Translations under genes and position numbers: made by a program
The notes under the pieces: generated by a model
Seen by the model: the letters and a program-made list of their open reading frames with translations, nothing else
Databases searched by the model: none
What the model was told of the DNA's origin: nothing
Shown here: piece by piece, positions 47,801 through 58,139 of the stretch
How the letters are laid out: each line of letters opens with the position of its first letter
Numbering within the stretch: the first letter of the stretch is position 1
Assembly: GCA_022702705.1 (NCBI GenBank)
Contig: CM040423.1
Span: 41,384,070-41,448,069 of the forward strand
Origin: Papilionanthe hookeriana x Papilionanthe teres
Taxonomy: Eukaryota; Streptophyta; Magnoliopsida; Asparagales; Orchidaceae
DNA length: 64,000 bases
Reading direction: 5' to 3'

Positions 47801-50800
47801 TAGTTTCTTGACTGTTCCAAATTTCCTCACATGGTCCCCGTCGTCTCAGAAACTTCACAGCTACATGGTAAGTTAACGTTACTGCCCACTAGCTGTTCAG
47901 TAGTGGTCGACCAATATGGCGTTGTATGTCGGAGGAGACTCAACCACTAGAAATTCCTCCATATTGGTATACTATTTCTCTCGCTCGCCACACAAGACAC
48001 AAATGGCAATGACACCCAAGCTTCTTTTCTCTCCAGAGAAGCCAAACAGTGGACCCATTGGTGCTGCCAATCAGTCGGTTTTCAGTCCAATCTTGTCAAA
48101 CGTAATTTTTTTTAGTGAACTTCCGGTGTCCACCAAGATACTGTTCACCTGGTAGTTGTTGATCAACGTCGTAACGATGATCCGATTTACATCTGTAAAA
48201 ATAATGGGATGATGGTTACACTTAAGAGCAGCGACGGAGCATACCTCTCTTGATCGATGCTTTTAGCTAGATCGGCGAGATAATTCTCTACCTCTCAAAG
48301 ATAGCCGAGATGATTTCGACAATATGGACTTCGTTCGCTCTAACTGGTATGTCAGAAGACTTCTCAACGGGCGCTTTTGCCTCTCTTTATTTGTCCTCCG
48401 ACAACAACGAACTCCTTGAGCTTTCCGGCCTTGATTAGCTCCTCCATCAAGTTCTAGAGATGGCGACACTCCTTTGTGTCGTGCCCGTGTTCTCGGTGAT
48501 ATTCACAGTATTTGTTTGGGTTTTAGAGTGCAGGCTGGCCTTCATCAGCGGGTATGGGGGACATTAGTCTTCTCGACATGGATGTGATTGTTGTCCATCT
48601 CAAACATTTCAGGGAAAGATGTTGGTTCGAGCAGATTCAAGTCACACTTGAATTGCCCTTCTTTTACCCCTTGTGTCAGGCGGTCTGAGCAATCAAAGGC
48701 TGCAGATCTTTTATCTCCTACATCTCCTTTTGGAACTGATTGATGTAGGAACGTAGACTCCGTTCTCACCCTGCTTTATTTGAAGCAGAGCCTGAAATCT
48801 CTTCCTCGACTCCTCTGCATATGACAAGGTGCGCTAAAAAGGAGTTTTTTTGAATTCTGCGAAGGTTGTTATGATACCAATTGGTAGATCAAGGAACCAG
48901 CGAAGAGCTGATTCCTTATGCGTTGTCCGAAAAGTACGATAGTTCGTCGCGTCACTAATCTAAAGTTTTCCAACCAATGATTCGAAAGAAGACAAGTGAT
49001 CGGCCGGATCACCTTTTCCCTTATAGGGATCCAAGTGAGGAACCGTTAGCTTCGCTGGCGGTATAGCCTAAAAAATTCAGTGGGTGAAAGCACTGTCAGG
49101 GGCTAGCTGAGCAGGTGCTTCAATGACGCGCTCAACCCAATGCCTAATCATTGGCATAGATCCAGTGTTAGCCACTTTTTGGGAATCTTCTTCCACTTTG
49201 GTCATCTGATTACCGGCACGCTCGTTGGGCGCCGGTGGTCACTCCAAGGGAACCCCTTGAGGGCGAGTACCTCGAGACCCAACTTCAATAAACGAAGGTT
49301 GATCATCCATTCGCATGATTACTTGGCGAAGGGCCTTAAATTGACCCATCACCAACTCTCTTAATTTTTGTTCAAGATTTCTTGGTTCGGAGACTCTCTA
49401 TTTAACTCCATTTGTATCGTGTCTCTCTGTCGTGATTCTTCATCGTAATTTACTCTTCTCGTCCGTGGCATGTCCACGCTCACCATACTACCTTTTAGGA
49501 TGTTGAATCATAAATTGTCTTCTTGGAAACACATCCCGAGAGTTAGAGCTTGTCAGAAGAAAAGGGAGGGAGAGAGAGAGGACTCCTAATTATGAGAGAA
49601 TCCTAAAGCGCGAAGGAGTTTTAAAAGTTCCTTTATTGATGTCATGACCTCCTATTTATAGAGGTCTCAAAATAAAGTTACATAAAAGGAATGAATATTT
49701 ACTATAATTGCCCAAACGATTGAATTGAGTGTTTGTCGAGTAATAATTACATTACAATGCACATGAAAATCTGATGTCAATCGACCGTCTGATGTTCGAG
49801 TCTATCGACATTGTCGTGCGCTCGATGTTCGGGTCGACCAAATCTGTAGACTGGTAATTTGATAACAGTGCACGTCTACTTGATTGCGTTTGCTCTTTGA
49901 TGAATATGTTGGTCGTAACTCTCCGTCGGTCGAAATACTGTATCAGCGGACTATGATATGTAGTGGATTGACCACTTGTTGGCAAGTTTTCCCGCCTTGA
50001 GTCTGGAACTTCAATTGCTTGTCTCCATTATTGACCGCTCGATTCCTTTGAGAATCGTGATATTTTTGCAGAATAAACCTGATGGAATTCTTGCTGGATT
50101 TAAGCACACCAGCAGGATTAAATTCCACTTACTCATTAAATTTAATTTAAAGCTTGTAATTGGCATAATTAGTAGTCAATCAATTACGAATAACACCATG
50201 CAAATCATGCAAATTATGTTAATTATAATAAAATGCTAAATACTTGTATGTGTCTTAAGAAACACGACAAATGAGTTGTCTAGTTCATGGAAAATTAAAT
50301 GCTGATGGAACTGCAAGTGGTTAAACCATATAATTATTCAATGCTTGTATAACAAAAAAAATTATTGCAAGGAACCTAACTCAAATTAAATAAAAGTTAG
50401 TTGTGATAAATTTTGCACCTTTGATTGTCCGGATAAATGTATTTTTAACTTTTAGATTATTTTAAAAGAATTTATTATTAACAACTTTTTTGAATTATTG
50501 GGGCAACTTAACTCTCATTAGATACTCATTATACGAATTTGTATGTCACCAAACTAAAAATCAAATTCAATGCTACTTTAATCGTTCAATATATGGATAA
50601 TATTAATATATAATTCATTGGAAGGTGTAATTCAAATTATAGTTGATTCATTAACTGACTTTAGATATGATTTTTTCCTCATTTTTATATGAAACCGTGA
50701 TACATTTGGTCCTTTCTCTTAAACAGTTAGCACTTAAAATAAGAAAAAACGCTTCTGTCATTTCCAAGTATAACATTGCGTTACACTACTTGCACATGTA

Positions 50801-52128
50801 ATAGTGCTGAATGGAAAGAGGCTTCCTCGTACTTCATTTTGCATGGTTCTGGTCAAGTTGCGTGCAGTGCGTGCCATAGAAGTATAACATTGCAGTGGTA
50901 CTGAGTTCGGGCTTGAGAAAGCAAATAATTTTAGGATAAAAGTTTGTCTTTTTTAAATGTTATTTGAAGTTTTAAACTATGTTATGACCTCTTTAATTTT
51001 ATTGGTTTTTTGGAAGAAGATGCTTTCTTTAGTTTGGAATCTTAAAAGTCCCATCATAATTGGTTGTTGTATTTTGAGCAGGCTGTTAGGTCACAACAGT
51101 CAATATGAGCTAACTGCTCCCAGTCAGTGGCAATTAGTCTGTGTTCAAGCCACGGGGGGTATTTTTGCTGGAGCTGTGGCATCCTGTGTGACAACCCCTT
51201 TGGATACCATCAAAACTCGATTACAGGTAATAATTTTTATGCAACTTTTAGATCTCTATATATCAAAACAATAATGAAACTTAAACCAATGCCTTTTGTA
51301 TCTGTTGGTGCCATTATTTTTTATTAATATTATTTTACTAGAAATACCTTAGGATCATCAAATATCAAATGCATGTTACATTATTGATTTGTGCCTCTTT
51401 CACCTTAAAAACAAATAATAACCCTTAAAACCAAATTTTATTTAATTAATTAATTTATTTATTTTTTTGTGATGGGATTGTTTCAGCATTGGTTATAGGG
51501 CTGGGCTTTGTCTTTATGCTAGTTCGGGGCAACATATGCTTAATATAGGCGTTGTTGGTGTGAAATTATCCCATGGGTTATCCTAACTGTTATTCTGATT
51601 TGGTTGCTATTTTACGGATAACAATTTTTTTCTTCTGATTTAAATTGTGGCCATAAATAATATTGGATTAAATATAAAGTTTAGTTTGGGCAATTTTATG
51701 CCCGCATGATATACTAGTCTAGGTTATAAGGAATCAAGAAATAGCTGTTTTGAGGCATGGAATGAAGAAATTTTGGCTTGGATAAAATTTATATTTTTGA
51801 TTTCAAGCTAGTGAGTGATTTTTAATGTATGTATGCTTGTTGTGTGCTACAACTATGATTAATTAATTCTGAAGGAAGTCATTTTCTTATATTAGCATGA
51901 ATCTGATTTTTTTCCTTGGGTTTTTTGTGCCTTATTCTATTTCTAGTATACTTGATATTAGTTTGTTTAATGCTCTTGATTTTGATCAAAATATGACACT
52001 CTAGAAATCAAATTTATGAAAATTAAATTCAATTTGCTAGTTGTGCTATCGCTTGGCATAGTAGTTGGATGTTTGTCTCTACGACAAGATTTTGTGTTCC
52101 AGGCATAACATGTTGGGGTGTGTACATG

Positions 52129-52178
<50 letters not shown>

Positions 52179-52876
52179 ATTTGCTTGTTGGTTTTGTATG
52201 TTTCAATTTTCTTTTATAATTCTAGGATTATTTGATATTTTCATTATTAATTAGTTTTAAACTTGATTGCTATATGTTCATATTTAATGAAAATTGTTGG
52301 TTGAATTAAATGATTACTTTTGATATGTGAATCTTTAAATTTTTTTTGGATGAAATCATACCACGCATCATATTATTAGTTGCACTATGCATCTGTTCCA
52401 TATGACTGTTCGGTTACCATTGTTACATTACCATAATTTAATTATAAACCCTTTAACCTAGATTTGGGTTGCAAATGACCTTTTGAGATTCAAAGTTTCG
52501 AATTAATTTTTTTGCAAAAAAATGTGCTGCTTTATGTAGGTAATGGATAGTACTAAAGAGAGACCAAAGGCTGGACAAGTTGTTAGGAGTTTGATTGCGG
52601 AGGATGGATGGAAAGGTTTATACAGAGGATTAGGTCCAAGGTTTTTCAGCATGTCAGCATGGGGCACCAGTATGATTGTCTCATACGAATATTTGAGTAC
52701 GTTTTTTTCTTTTTCACTATTCCTCCTGTTTATCCTGCTTTTATTTTTCATAGGGATCACTCGCTATTTACTACTCCTTGAAATAAATCTGAGATATGTC
52801 CTGAAATACATATTTTCTGAACCTTTTTGTCTCCACCACCTATGCAGAGCGTTTGTGCGCTAAAGTTGATGACTGA
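35840..52876 (+). CDS. Mitochondrial substrate carrier (SLC25A44-like), 6 exons
   Basis: Exons 35840-35877, 36944-37325, 38976-39172, 51082-51226, 52540-52696 and 52848-52876 join in frame to 948 nt (315 residues plus stop), all with GT-AG borders. The protein starts MASLDQKEINWDK. It has the three repeats of the SLC25 family, with signatures P36-x-S-x-x-K-x-R43, P137-I-D139...K144 and P245-L-D247-T-I-K250-T-R252, each followed by a G-[LF]-YRG motif. Usual family length is about 300, so it is complete. The sequence resembles Arabidopsis At5g15640. The animal relative SLC25A44 transports branched-chain amino acids into mitochondria; the plant substrate is inferred, not shown. It is predicted to have six membrane helices in the inner membrane. 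The first signature has Ser where most carriers have Asp or Glu. The gene is unusual for its 11.9-kb third intron, filled with retrotransposon relics. Confidence 0.95.
36944..37325 (+). CDS. Carrier exon 2 (repeat 1 and start of repeat 2)
   Basis: The acceptor is CTCAACAG at 36943. Encodes residues 13-140: helix 1, signature YPVSVIKTRIQ, GLYRGFGTVI, PARIIF, and up to VPIDV. The donor is GTATGA at 37326. Intron 2 is 1650 bp. Confidence 0.95.
38976..39172 (+). CDS. Carrier exon 3 (rest of repeat 2)
   Basis: The acceptor GTTAG at 38975 is followed by ATTAGCCAGAAG (ISQK). The next AG, four bases later, would break the frame. Encodes GYSGHTRYNGGLDVARKI, GFRGLYRGFGLS and the SPSSAVWWASYG segment. 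The donor is GTAATA at 39173. Confidence 0.95.
39173..40149. other. Start of intron 3, no element recognised
   Basis: Ordinary T-rich intron sequence before the Athila-like LTR. No coding potential. Confidence 0.5.
40462..40569 (+). repeat. 22-bp GCGCCTAGGCGCC-type array
   Basis: Five units of about 22 bp start AGCGCCTAGGCGCCGCAACACT and diverge progressively (AGCGCCTAGACGCC, AGCCCCTAGGCTCC, AGCACGTAGGCGTT). Related GCGCTTAGGCGCC phrases occur back to 40265. It is GC-rich and palindromic, within the U3 upstream of the TATA box. Confidence 0.8.
40669..40675 (+). promoter_or_regulatory. Athila-like LTR TATA box
   Basis: TATAAAT, about 100 bp after the GCGCCTAGG array and about 1 kb before the primer-binding site. 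Confidence 0.4.
41657..41674 (+). other. Primer-binding site, Athila type (degenerate)
   Basis: AGTTTT followed by TAGCGCCATTGTCGCTGA closely matches the TGGCGCCGTTGCCGGGGA site next to the 5' LTR of Athila-lineage elements, with about five changes. Confidence 0.65.
41970..45645 (+). pseudogene. Athila-like gag-protease-RT relic, truncated in RT
   Basis: The order on the plus strand is: Gag with LKPTIIQMVQNNQFGGHFQ (about 42210) and an FKELL.KCPHH-like segment (about 42560); the linker NIENQLGQMTNSLSNKP and KAIKLRSGREL (about 43220-43350); CQFLEVFKKSTINI and EALEQMLSYIKFMKDIL (about 43540-43640); a protease region whose DLGAS active site is replaced by YVLAL (about 43800), then ADRSLNYHRGVIEDILVKVD; then RT with LNPVMKEVVMKEIV, DANIIYP (about 44600-44670) and FMDDFSIF (about 45075). 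GHKISERGMEVDPTKI follows and is duplicated. Many stops and frameshifts make it non-functional. RNase H, integrase and the 3' LTR are missing after 45645. Confidence 0.8.
45210..45645 (+). repeat. 218-bp nearly perfect tandem duplication in RT
   Basis: 45210-45427 and 45428-45645 are identical except for one G/A difference (CACTTGCTGG versus CACTTACTGG). Each encodes GHKISERGMEVDPTKIHVIK and the HAGS segment after the RT active site. The surrounding element is badly decayed, so this duplication is much younger than the element. Confidence 0.95.
45646..45948. other. Junction between the two gypsy relics
   Basis: Non-coding. The right part ends CTTCAAAATGTCCCAAATAG then ACCC, resembling the outer end of a TIR element whose partner end is not evident. 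It may be a truncated MITE at the join. Confidence 0.3.
45949..47479 (-). repeat. 837-bp-period tandem duplication of RT segment
   Basis: About 690 bp at 45949-46640 repeats 46786-47479 in the same orientation. Both begin GATAAATAAGCTGAGCCCTA and both encode PKDTYPLPKID, YVDDVLVKSK and the following region. They differ at several percent of sites. The 145 bp between them (46641-46785) encodes the RNase H start present only once. Confidence 0.9.
45949..49486 (-). pseudogene. Tat-like gypsy gag-protease-RT relic (minus strand)
   Basis: Reading leftwards: a gag start MVSVDMPRTRRVNYDEESRQ at 49486; gag part RLTQGVKEGQFKCDLNLLEP (about 48690); zinc knuckle CEYHREHGHDTKEC (about 48510-48470) followed by LMEELIKAGKLKEF; protease ILVDTGSS with intact D-T-G at about 48138; RT with FTNLNAACPKDTYPLPKID, then VEVYVDDVLVKSK (catalytic YVDD, about 47064) and FLGFLLTSEGIKANPKKVQA; then RNase H beginnings ECEEAFKTLKNSLASP (about 46700). 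These match the Tat lineage of Ty3/gypsy. Frameshifts and stops abound, so it is dead. RT is repeated (see the 837-bp duplication), and everything beyond early RNase H, including the 3' LTR, is missing. Confidence 0.8.
49487..50130 (-). repeat. 5' LTR of Tat-like element (approximate), with TATA box
   Basis: Minus-strand sequence upstream of the gag ATG. A strong CTCTATAAATAGGAGG core (TATA box at 49655-49662) lies about 170 bp before the gag start, followed by a C/T-rich leader. Exact LTR edges and a primer site could not be placed. The outer boundary is near 50130, where ordinary intron sequence resumes. Confidence 0.5.
49655..49662 (-). promoter_or_regulatory. TATA box of Tat-like LTR
   Basis: TATAAATA on the minus strand, inside CTCTATAAATAGGAGG. 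Transcription would run leftwards, opposite to the host carrier gene. Confidence 0.5.
50131..51081. other. End of intron 3, no element recognised
   Basis: AT-rich intron sequence up to the acceptor TTGAGCAG at 51081. No coding potential. Confidence 0.5.
51082..51226 (+). CDS. Carrier exon 4 (repeat 3 signature)
   Basis: Joins AG from exon 3 to G (Arg), then LLGHNSQYELTAPSQWQ and helix 5 VQATGGIFAGAVASC, then TTPLDTIKTRLQ. The donor is GTAATA at 51227. Phase matches exon 3, confirming the 11.9-kb intron. Confidence 0.95.
52029..52043. repeat. 15-bp target-site duplication of SINE, left copy
   Basis: TCAATTTGCTAGTTG, repeated with one mismatch as TCAATTTGCTTGTTG at 52175-52189. Confidence 0.75.
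52044..52174 (+). mobile_element. tRNA-type SINE in carrier intron 4
   Basis: An 88-bp body followed by 43 A residues, flanked by a 15-bp duplication with one mismatch. An A-box-like TGGCATAGTAGTTGG (52054-52068) and a B-box-like GTTCCAGGC (52096-52104), about 28 bp apart, match a pol III internal promoter. The rest has no tRNA cloverleaf, so this is not a tRNA gene. The long pure poly(A) suggests a young insertion. Confidence 0.75.
52540..52696 (+). CDS. Carrier exon 5 (repeat 3 matrix helix and helix 6)
   Basis: The acceptor is TTATGTAG at 52539. Encodes VMDSTKERPKAGQVVRSL, GWKGLYRGLGPRFFSMSAWG and SMIVSYEYL. The donor is GTACGT at 52697. Intron 5 is only 151 bp. Confidence 0.95.
52848..52876 (+). 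CDS. Carrier exon 6 (C-terminus)
   Basis: The acceptor is TATGCAG at 52847. Completes K then RLCAKVDD and TGA at 52874-52876. Plant homologues end in the same KRLCA... pattern. Confidence 0.9.
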
Positions 52877-54743
52877 ACTTTTCTGGCGGTGTAAGACAGA
52901 CAGGATGGGACTGAGTTACCTGAAACTAAAAGGAATATTCGTCGATCGTATTGATCGCAGATTGTAGATTAGGAAACCTATCAAAAACCGACATGTGAAA
53001 TTTATGAAAGGATGGGTGGGAATGACAATTTGTTGGTACTTGGTAGTATAAAGAAAGGGTGATTAATTGTCGGTGGGGTCAACAACGTCACCGTTCCCAG
53101 CGGGAAAATTACTTAACAATTCGCTAAAGACTAATAAGAGATCTTACAGCGCCATTTCTTCAATTCATTTTGTTGAACTGAAGATGGATATCCGTCATTC
53201 CAGAGACGTCAAACCCTGTTAAGTTTCTTTACCATCTATCTGATGGTGATGTTGAATTAATTAATAATTGGTTTAGGGTAAAGGTGGGCCTTGATGCTAT
53301 ACTTTTTCAATGGGACCCACCCAACTGATGCTATATCATTTTGGGAGCCAGCGTTAGCCATTTCATTTCTAGTTTAATTTTATTATTTGGCATCAAACAT
53401 GTTTGCCGCCACCACTCTTAACGGCTAATTACACAAACATTCACATTATTCAGTTAAATAATTCTAAATTTGAATTGTTAAATAATTCTAATACTGGTCG
53501 TAAAATCTCCCCTCTAGTTCAGATCTGAAAGTTCTTCATATATATATATATATTATTCTAATTGTTAAATCATTCAAAATTTGAGTGTGAAACTCAGTGA
53601 GTAGTTTCGATAAAATTTTGGTAGAATTTTAAGTCTTCATCAAATTTAATGTTCTAGCTTTAACTTTTAATAAATTAATATATTTATAATTTTTCTAATA
53701 TTTTATATTAAAATTTTAAACGAAACTAAGATGGAAACTGAAATCTCAAAATCGACAGCAATAAAAAAGATCAAATTTTTATGTTTTAAAAATGTGGGCA
53801 AGTTGATTATAGTCCTTCCTATTTCGGCTAAACTTGTTTTTATTATACTAAATCAAAAAAATAAAAGGTTGTAATGTGATCCAAATCGATTTGGAACTTA
53901 AATGTGAAAACTCATGAAAAGGATTTTGCTTGGTGGTTGAATCTCTTTGGAGTTTAGTTTTGTGCTGCTTTTTTTTTTTTTTCCAATTAATTTTTGTATT
54001 ATTTTTTATGTGGAAAAATTGAACGGATTTTCATGGTAAATGCTTGTTATTGAAATTATTGGGAAAAATAGCACAGAATTTGAAGGTCCCTTGATATTAT
54101 TGTCTATACTTTTCCTCGTCTACAAAGTACAAATATTATTATTCGGCAAAATATTCAGGCCGAGCTTCTGTTTTCATCTCGGTTTTTAGAGGAGTGATTT
54201 TCTTTTTATTTGCCTACTAATTCCTCTGAACTATTACTCAATTCTTAATTAAAAGAAATGATCGTGGTGATCAAAATTAAATTTAAAAACCTTTGTACGA
54301 ATTGAAGAGGTTTGAAAACTCATGAAAGAATTTTTTGGCAAAGGGTTGTAGCTCAGTAACACTATTAGTTTTTGTTTTTTCTCTTTTTTCGTGCCCCCTG
54401 TTTGGTTATATAATTAACATTTTGTATCACGTTTTAATTCGGAAAATCTGACTATGTTTTACGCTAGCAAAAATTGAAAAAAATACGCATGTTTCTATAT
54501 TTTGGTAAAATATGTACGAGATTTAATGTCAGACCAAAATAATCCTTCGATTTTAAAAGGATATTGAACATTATATAATTAAATAAAATCTTAAAAGCAA
54601 AGAAGTTTCTGAAAACCTTTTATATTCTCCGTTTCTTCCTCGTGTCGTCATGATGCTACTTGGTTATGATTAATTGGAATTATAATATTCTCAGTTTCTC
54701 CCTCGTCTCGACATGATGATGCTAAGTTAAAAGAGTAGGTCCA

Positions 54744-54774
<31 letters not shown>

Positions 54775-57500
54775 AATCAGACGAAAAAACTGAAATTCCA
54801 GTGACGCGAATGTAATTCCACTTAATTGAAATGCTATATATTATGATTTGATTTCACTTTTTCTCTTCATATTATAATTTGATACTAATATTTACATCAT
54901 CAAACTAAAGCTTTTTTTTTTTTTTTTCAAAATTAGATTGAACAAAAATCAAACTAAACAAATTAAAAATTATATTACGATTTGGTTCGTTATATTTCCG
55001 TCCACTACTTGGTTGATGAAATTTGACCTGAAATTTGGTTGGTTTGATTTATTTTACAAAATCTGTCAACCAATTTATCCGAAAGCTACTCATAGCTCAT
55101 ACCTTCATCTCTAACTAGTTGTTTAGGTTCGTGAAGTTGTACTTTGGTTATCTAAATTAAAAATTATTATTCACATTCTAAACTCTAAATCTAGAAAGGT
55201 GTTATACAAGAGATTATCAGCTTCAAATATTGATTAAAACTTATTCTGACCATTTATCAACACCTGTTTCTATCATGCAGAAACATTAAAAGACTAAGAT
55301 TCAAATATTAATCATACTAATTCTAACACCGTTGTTTAAGATTCTATCATTGTTTGAGCAAGGTTAAAACTTTTGTTTGTATATCGTCCTAGCATAAAAT
55401 GAATATTATTCAAATTTATTTTCTTGCACTTGCTATAATTTTGCAATCATTTCATTAAATTCCTATCACACATGCATAGATGTTCCTAGGGTGTGATAAA
55501 GAAACTGGATAAATAATTTAAAGTTAATGTGTTGAAGCATTTGAGGCAATGACATCAATTATTATTGAATTTCATATTAATAAATATATAAATATAGTAT
55601 TAAAGATCAATCGAGTGCGTGGGCCATGTCCCTTATCCTAGCATCAATATGTTTCATTCTAGAGTTAATGTCGCATCAATCATTGATTAATCAATTTTAT
55701 TATGCTATTTTTATTTCTTGTTTAAATAAATTTAGTTATTCATTTTGTTTTTAGCTTGGTGAGGATAATTTAAATCTTAGTGATCTTCATTAGATGTTTT
55801 ATGGAGTCCCAGCAATACCCATTAATCATATATTTGAGACACTCACACGGGTCATATGATATGCAATTCATTTGTATTATGTCAAGAGATACTATGATTG
55901 TAATCTATCAAAATTTTTCAGTTTGTGTTATATACTGATCTTATAACTACTTTGATTACATGCAATTTTTATCATCACGATTACAATAAATATATTATTC
56001 AATGATGTAAAGTTTCTCACTATTATGCATTATAGCTACTTGTTTATACAATATTGTGTTCCTTCTAAGCGTAACCTCACTGAACCATGTTGAACATTAG
56101 TATGAGTCTTCAATTTTATTTGAACCATGTAAAACATTATAAAAAATATATTAGAAACTGCTCAAACATATCACTAGATCGTTTTAAGAACATGAGCATG
56201 TCGAACTGTGTTTGAACCTTATTCGAAACTTGAAAACTCATTTCAAATCAAGTCGTTCGATCATGAATCTTACTGTATTTAAAACCATCATACATGTTAA
56301 TTTTAAACATGTTTTAAGATCTTTGAATAATGCTCCATTATGATTTGAATATTTATGAAAGTATGATTTCAATAAAATTCAAATATATATTCAAACATGC
56401 TTAAATAATATTTAATAATTATTTTAAGAAGGTTCAAACATCATCTTGAGTATGTTACAAGATTTTATGCATGAGAGCTCCATTAAAATGACCTTAACAC
56501 CTGAAACATGATAACTTGTACATTAAAGTAATACTCATCTTTGTTGAAGTCATCAATGAACATAGCTATTAAGGTCAATTTATTACCGTGAGTTATGAAA
56601 CCTTGAAAGATAAAATGTTGACATATGAAAATGGTGGGATATCATTCCTCACATAGCAGATATAAAAGAATATTCAAGGCACAAAACAAACTTTTGGGCA
56701 TATTTCCCTATTAAATAAACCATCAAACACCTTTTTCCAATTTTTGTTCTTTAGCTTCAGTTTCTGCTATTATCGGGTATATAATGTGCTTTGCTTTTGT
56801 TTCACCATTGATTTTATGTTATTAAAGTAACCAAAATTAATAATTTTAGACTATCGTTTGAATTTATTAATGCTCCACTCTACACTTAAATTGTGTACAT
56901 TCAAAAATTCTGAAGGTTCATAGCATAGATATGCCGAAGTCAATAAGAGTTCACTCAAGTGAAACACAAATCAGTATAAACTCAAACTAACTAGCAAAAC
57001 TAAGAGTGAACTAGCCAGCTGAACTCATGATGAAACTGCCAGACTCATAATAAAGTTGTAGGATTTATTGTAAACTCATCGAGCACATGATGAACTCGCT
57101 TAACTGACAAAGCTCAGGAGCTATTTGGTAATTTTTTCAGAAGGAACAGACAAGTTCTTCTCAGCAATTCATGTATATTTCAGTTTTTAGTCAGGCTACA
57201 CACATGGCCTTATGAATTTATGAGCCAGAGGGAACAACTACTATTTTTATTTTTTTTAAATCAAAGAACTCTCCAACTCAACATCTTTTTCAATAAAAGA
57301 TAAGAGCAAGTTTACCTTCAATTATGATCTTCTCGCCAATGGACTCCATAGTCAATCAATACAAAAAGTAAATAATATTCGACCTTTGGCGTGACTGCAG
57401 CCTCAAACCATCCCTCTTCCTATGAAGTGCTCTTTTAAACATATGGAATTGGAATATGTAATGTAACATAGGTCCATTATAACCAAATGCATGAATACAT
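52877..57500. other. Carrier 3' UTR, then AT-rich intergenic sequence
   Basis: The first few hundred bases are presumably 3' UTR. No canonical AATAAA stands out. The rest is very AT-rich, with a (TA)n run near 53540, an A run at 54746-54772 and an imperfect ~65-bp duplication (TTCTC.GTTTCT.CCTCGT.TCG) near 54625-54715. No coding sequence recognised. Confidence 0.5.
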
Positions 57501-57589
57501 AAAATAGAAAAAGAGATACAAATATAGAATAGCATCGCAGTGTGGTGTGTGGGGATTTCATTTGATGAGAAGGAAAAAAATGGAACGCT

Positions 57590-57916
57590 AAATAGCCACC
57601 ATCATCATCTTCTGGGTATCATGAGTAGTTACCGTTCCTGCATCCAAAGTAGGGCTGATAGCCGTGGCCTTGGTATAGTTGCCCAGGTTTGAAGGCACAG
57701 CAGGATTTGCAGGTTTAAGGGTGCAATAGGTGAGGTACCTTCTGTCGGGATAGAAGGTCACAAACTAAAAGAGACCAAACTCCCTTCAACCCCAACCTCT
57801 TCATCACGGTGCCACTCCCACTCATAAAAAGAGACATGCAACCGTTCGGCACTTCCACTAATCGGAGTGAATAAGACAAGGGTTAGGATGAGAAACAAGA
57901 CTGAAGCTTTCTTCAT
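57590..57916 (-). pseudogene. Small secreted-peptide relic, possibly RALF-like
   Basis: On the minus strand MKKASVLFLILTLVLFTPIS then GSA (from 57916) is a textbook signal peptide. The frame stops at 57758 after 52 codons. Downstream, in two other frames, are RRYLTYCTLKP (about 57740-57710) and GHGYQPYFGC (about 57665-57640), reminiscent of the RALF YI.Y..L and NPY.RGC motifs. If these belong together, the gene has a stop and two frame changes and is broken. Alternatively the signal-peptide frame is a separate small peptide. Confidence 0.3.
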
Positions 57917-58139
57917 CAAACAACTCATTGCTGAAGCCTTCTTCAGTGCTTCAGATAAGAAGAGCAATGAAGTAAACAGGTTGGGACTCACGCATGCATT
58001 ATTGTGTCCTTTTCACATGGCCCCTCTCGCTCTAACAAGGACTAATAATGCATATGAACAACCTGGCATACTTGTACTCTTATATCATTACGGTTTTATA
58101 GGGAAGTTACACCTAAAGTTTTCAGCCTCTATATAAATG

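Noticed and set aside
52044..52131. A tRNA gene
   Set aside because: Only A- and B-box-like motifs are present; there is no acceptor stem or cloverleaf, and it has a poly(A) tail with target duplications, so it is a SINE.
52069..52254. 61-codon frame with a poly-lysine run
   Set aside because: The lysines come from the SINE poly(A) tract; not a gene.
54746..54772. Poly(A) of another retroposed insertion
   Set aside because: No flanking duplication could be found, and the upstream body is not delimited.
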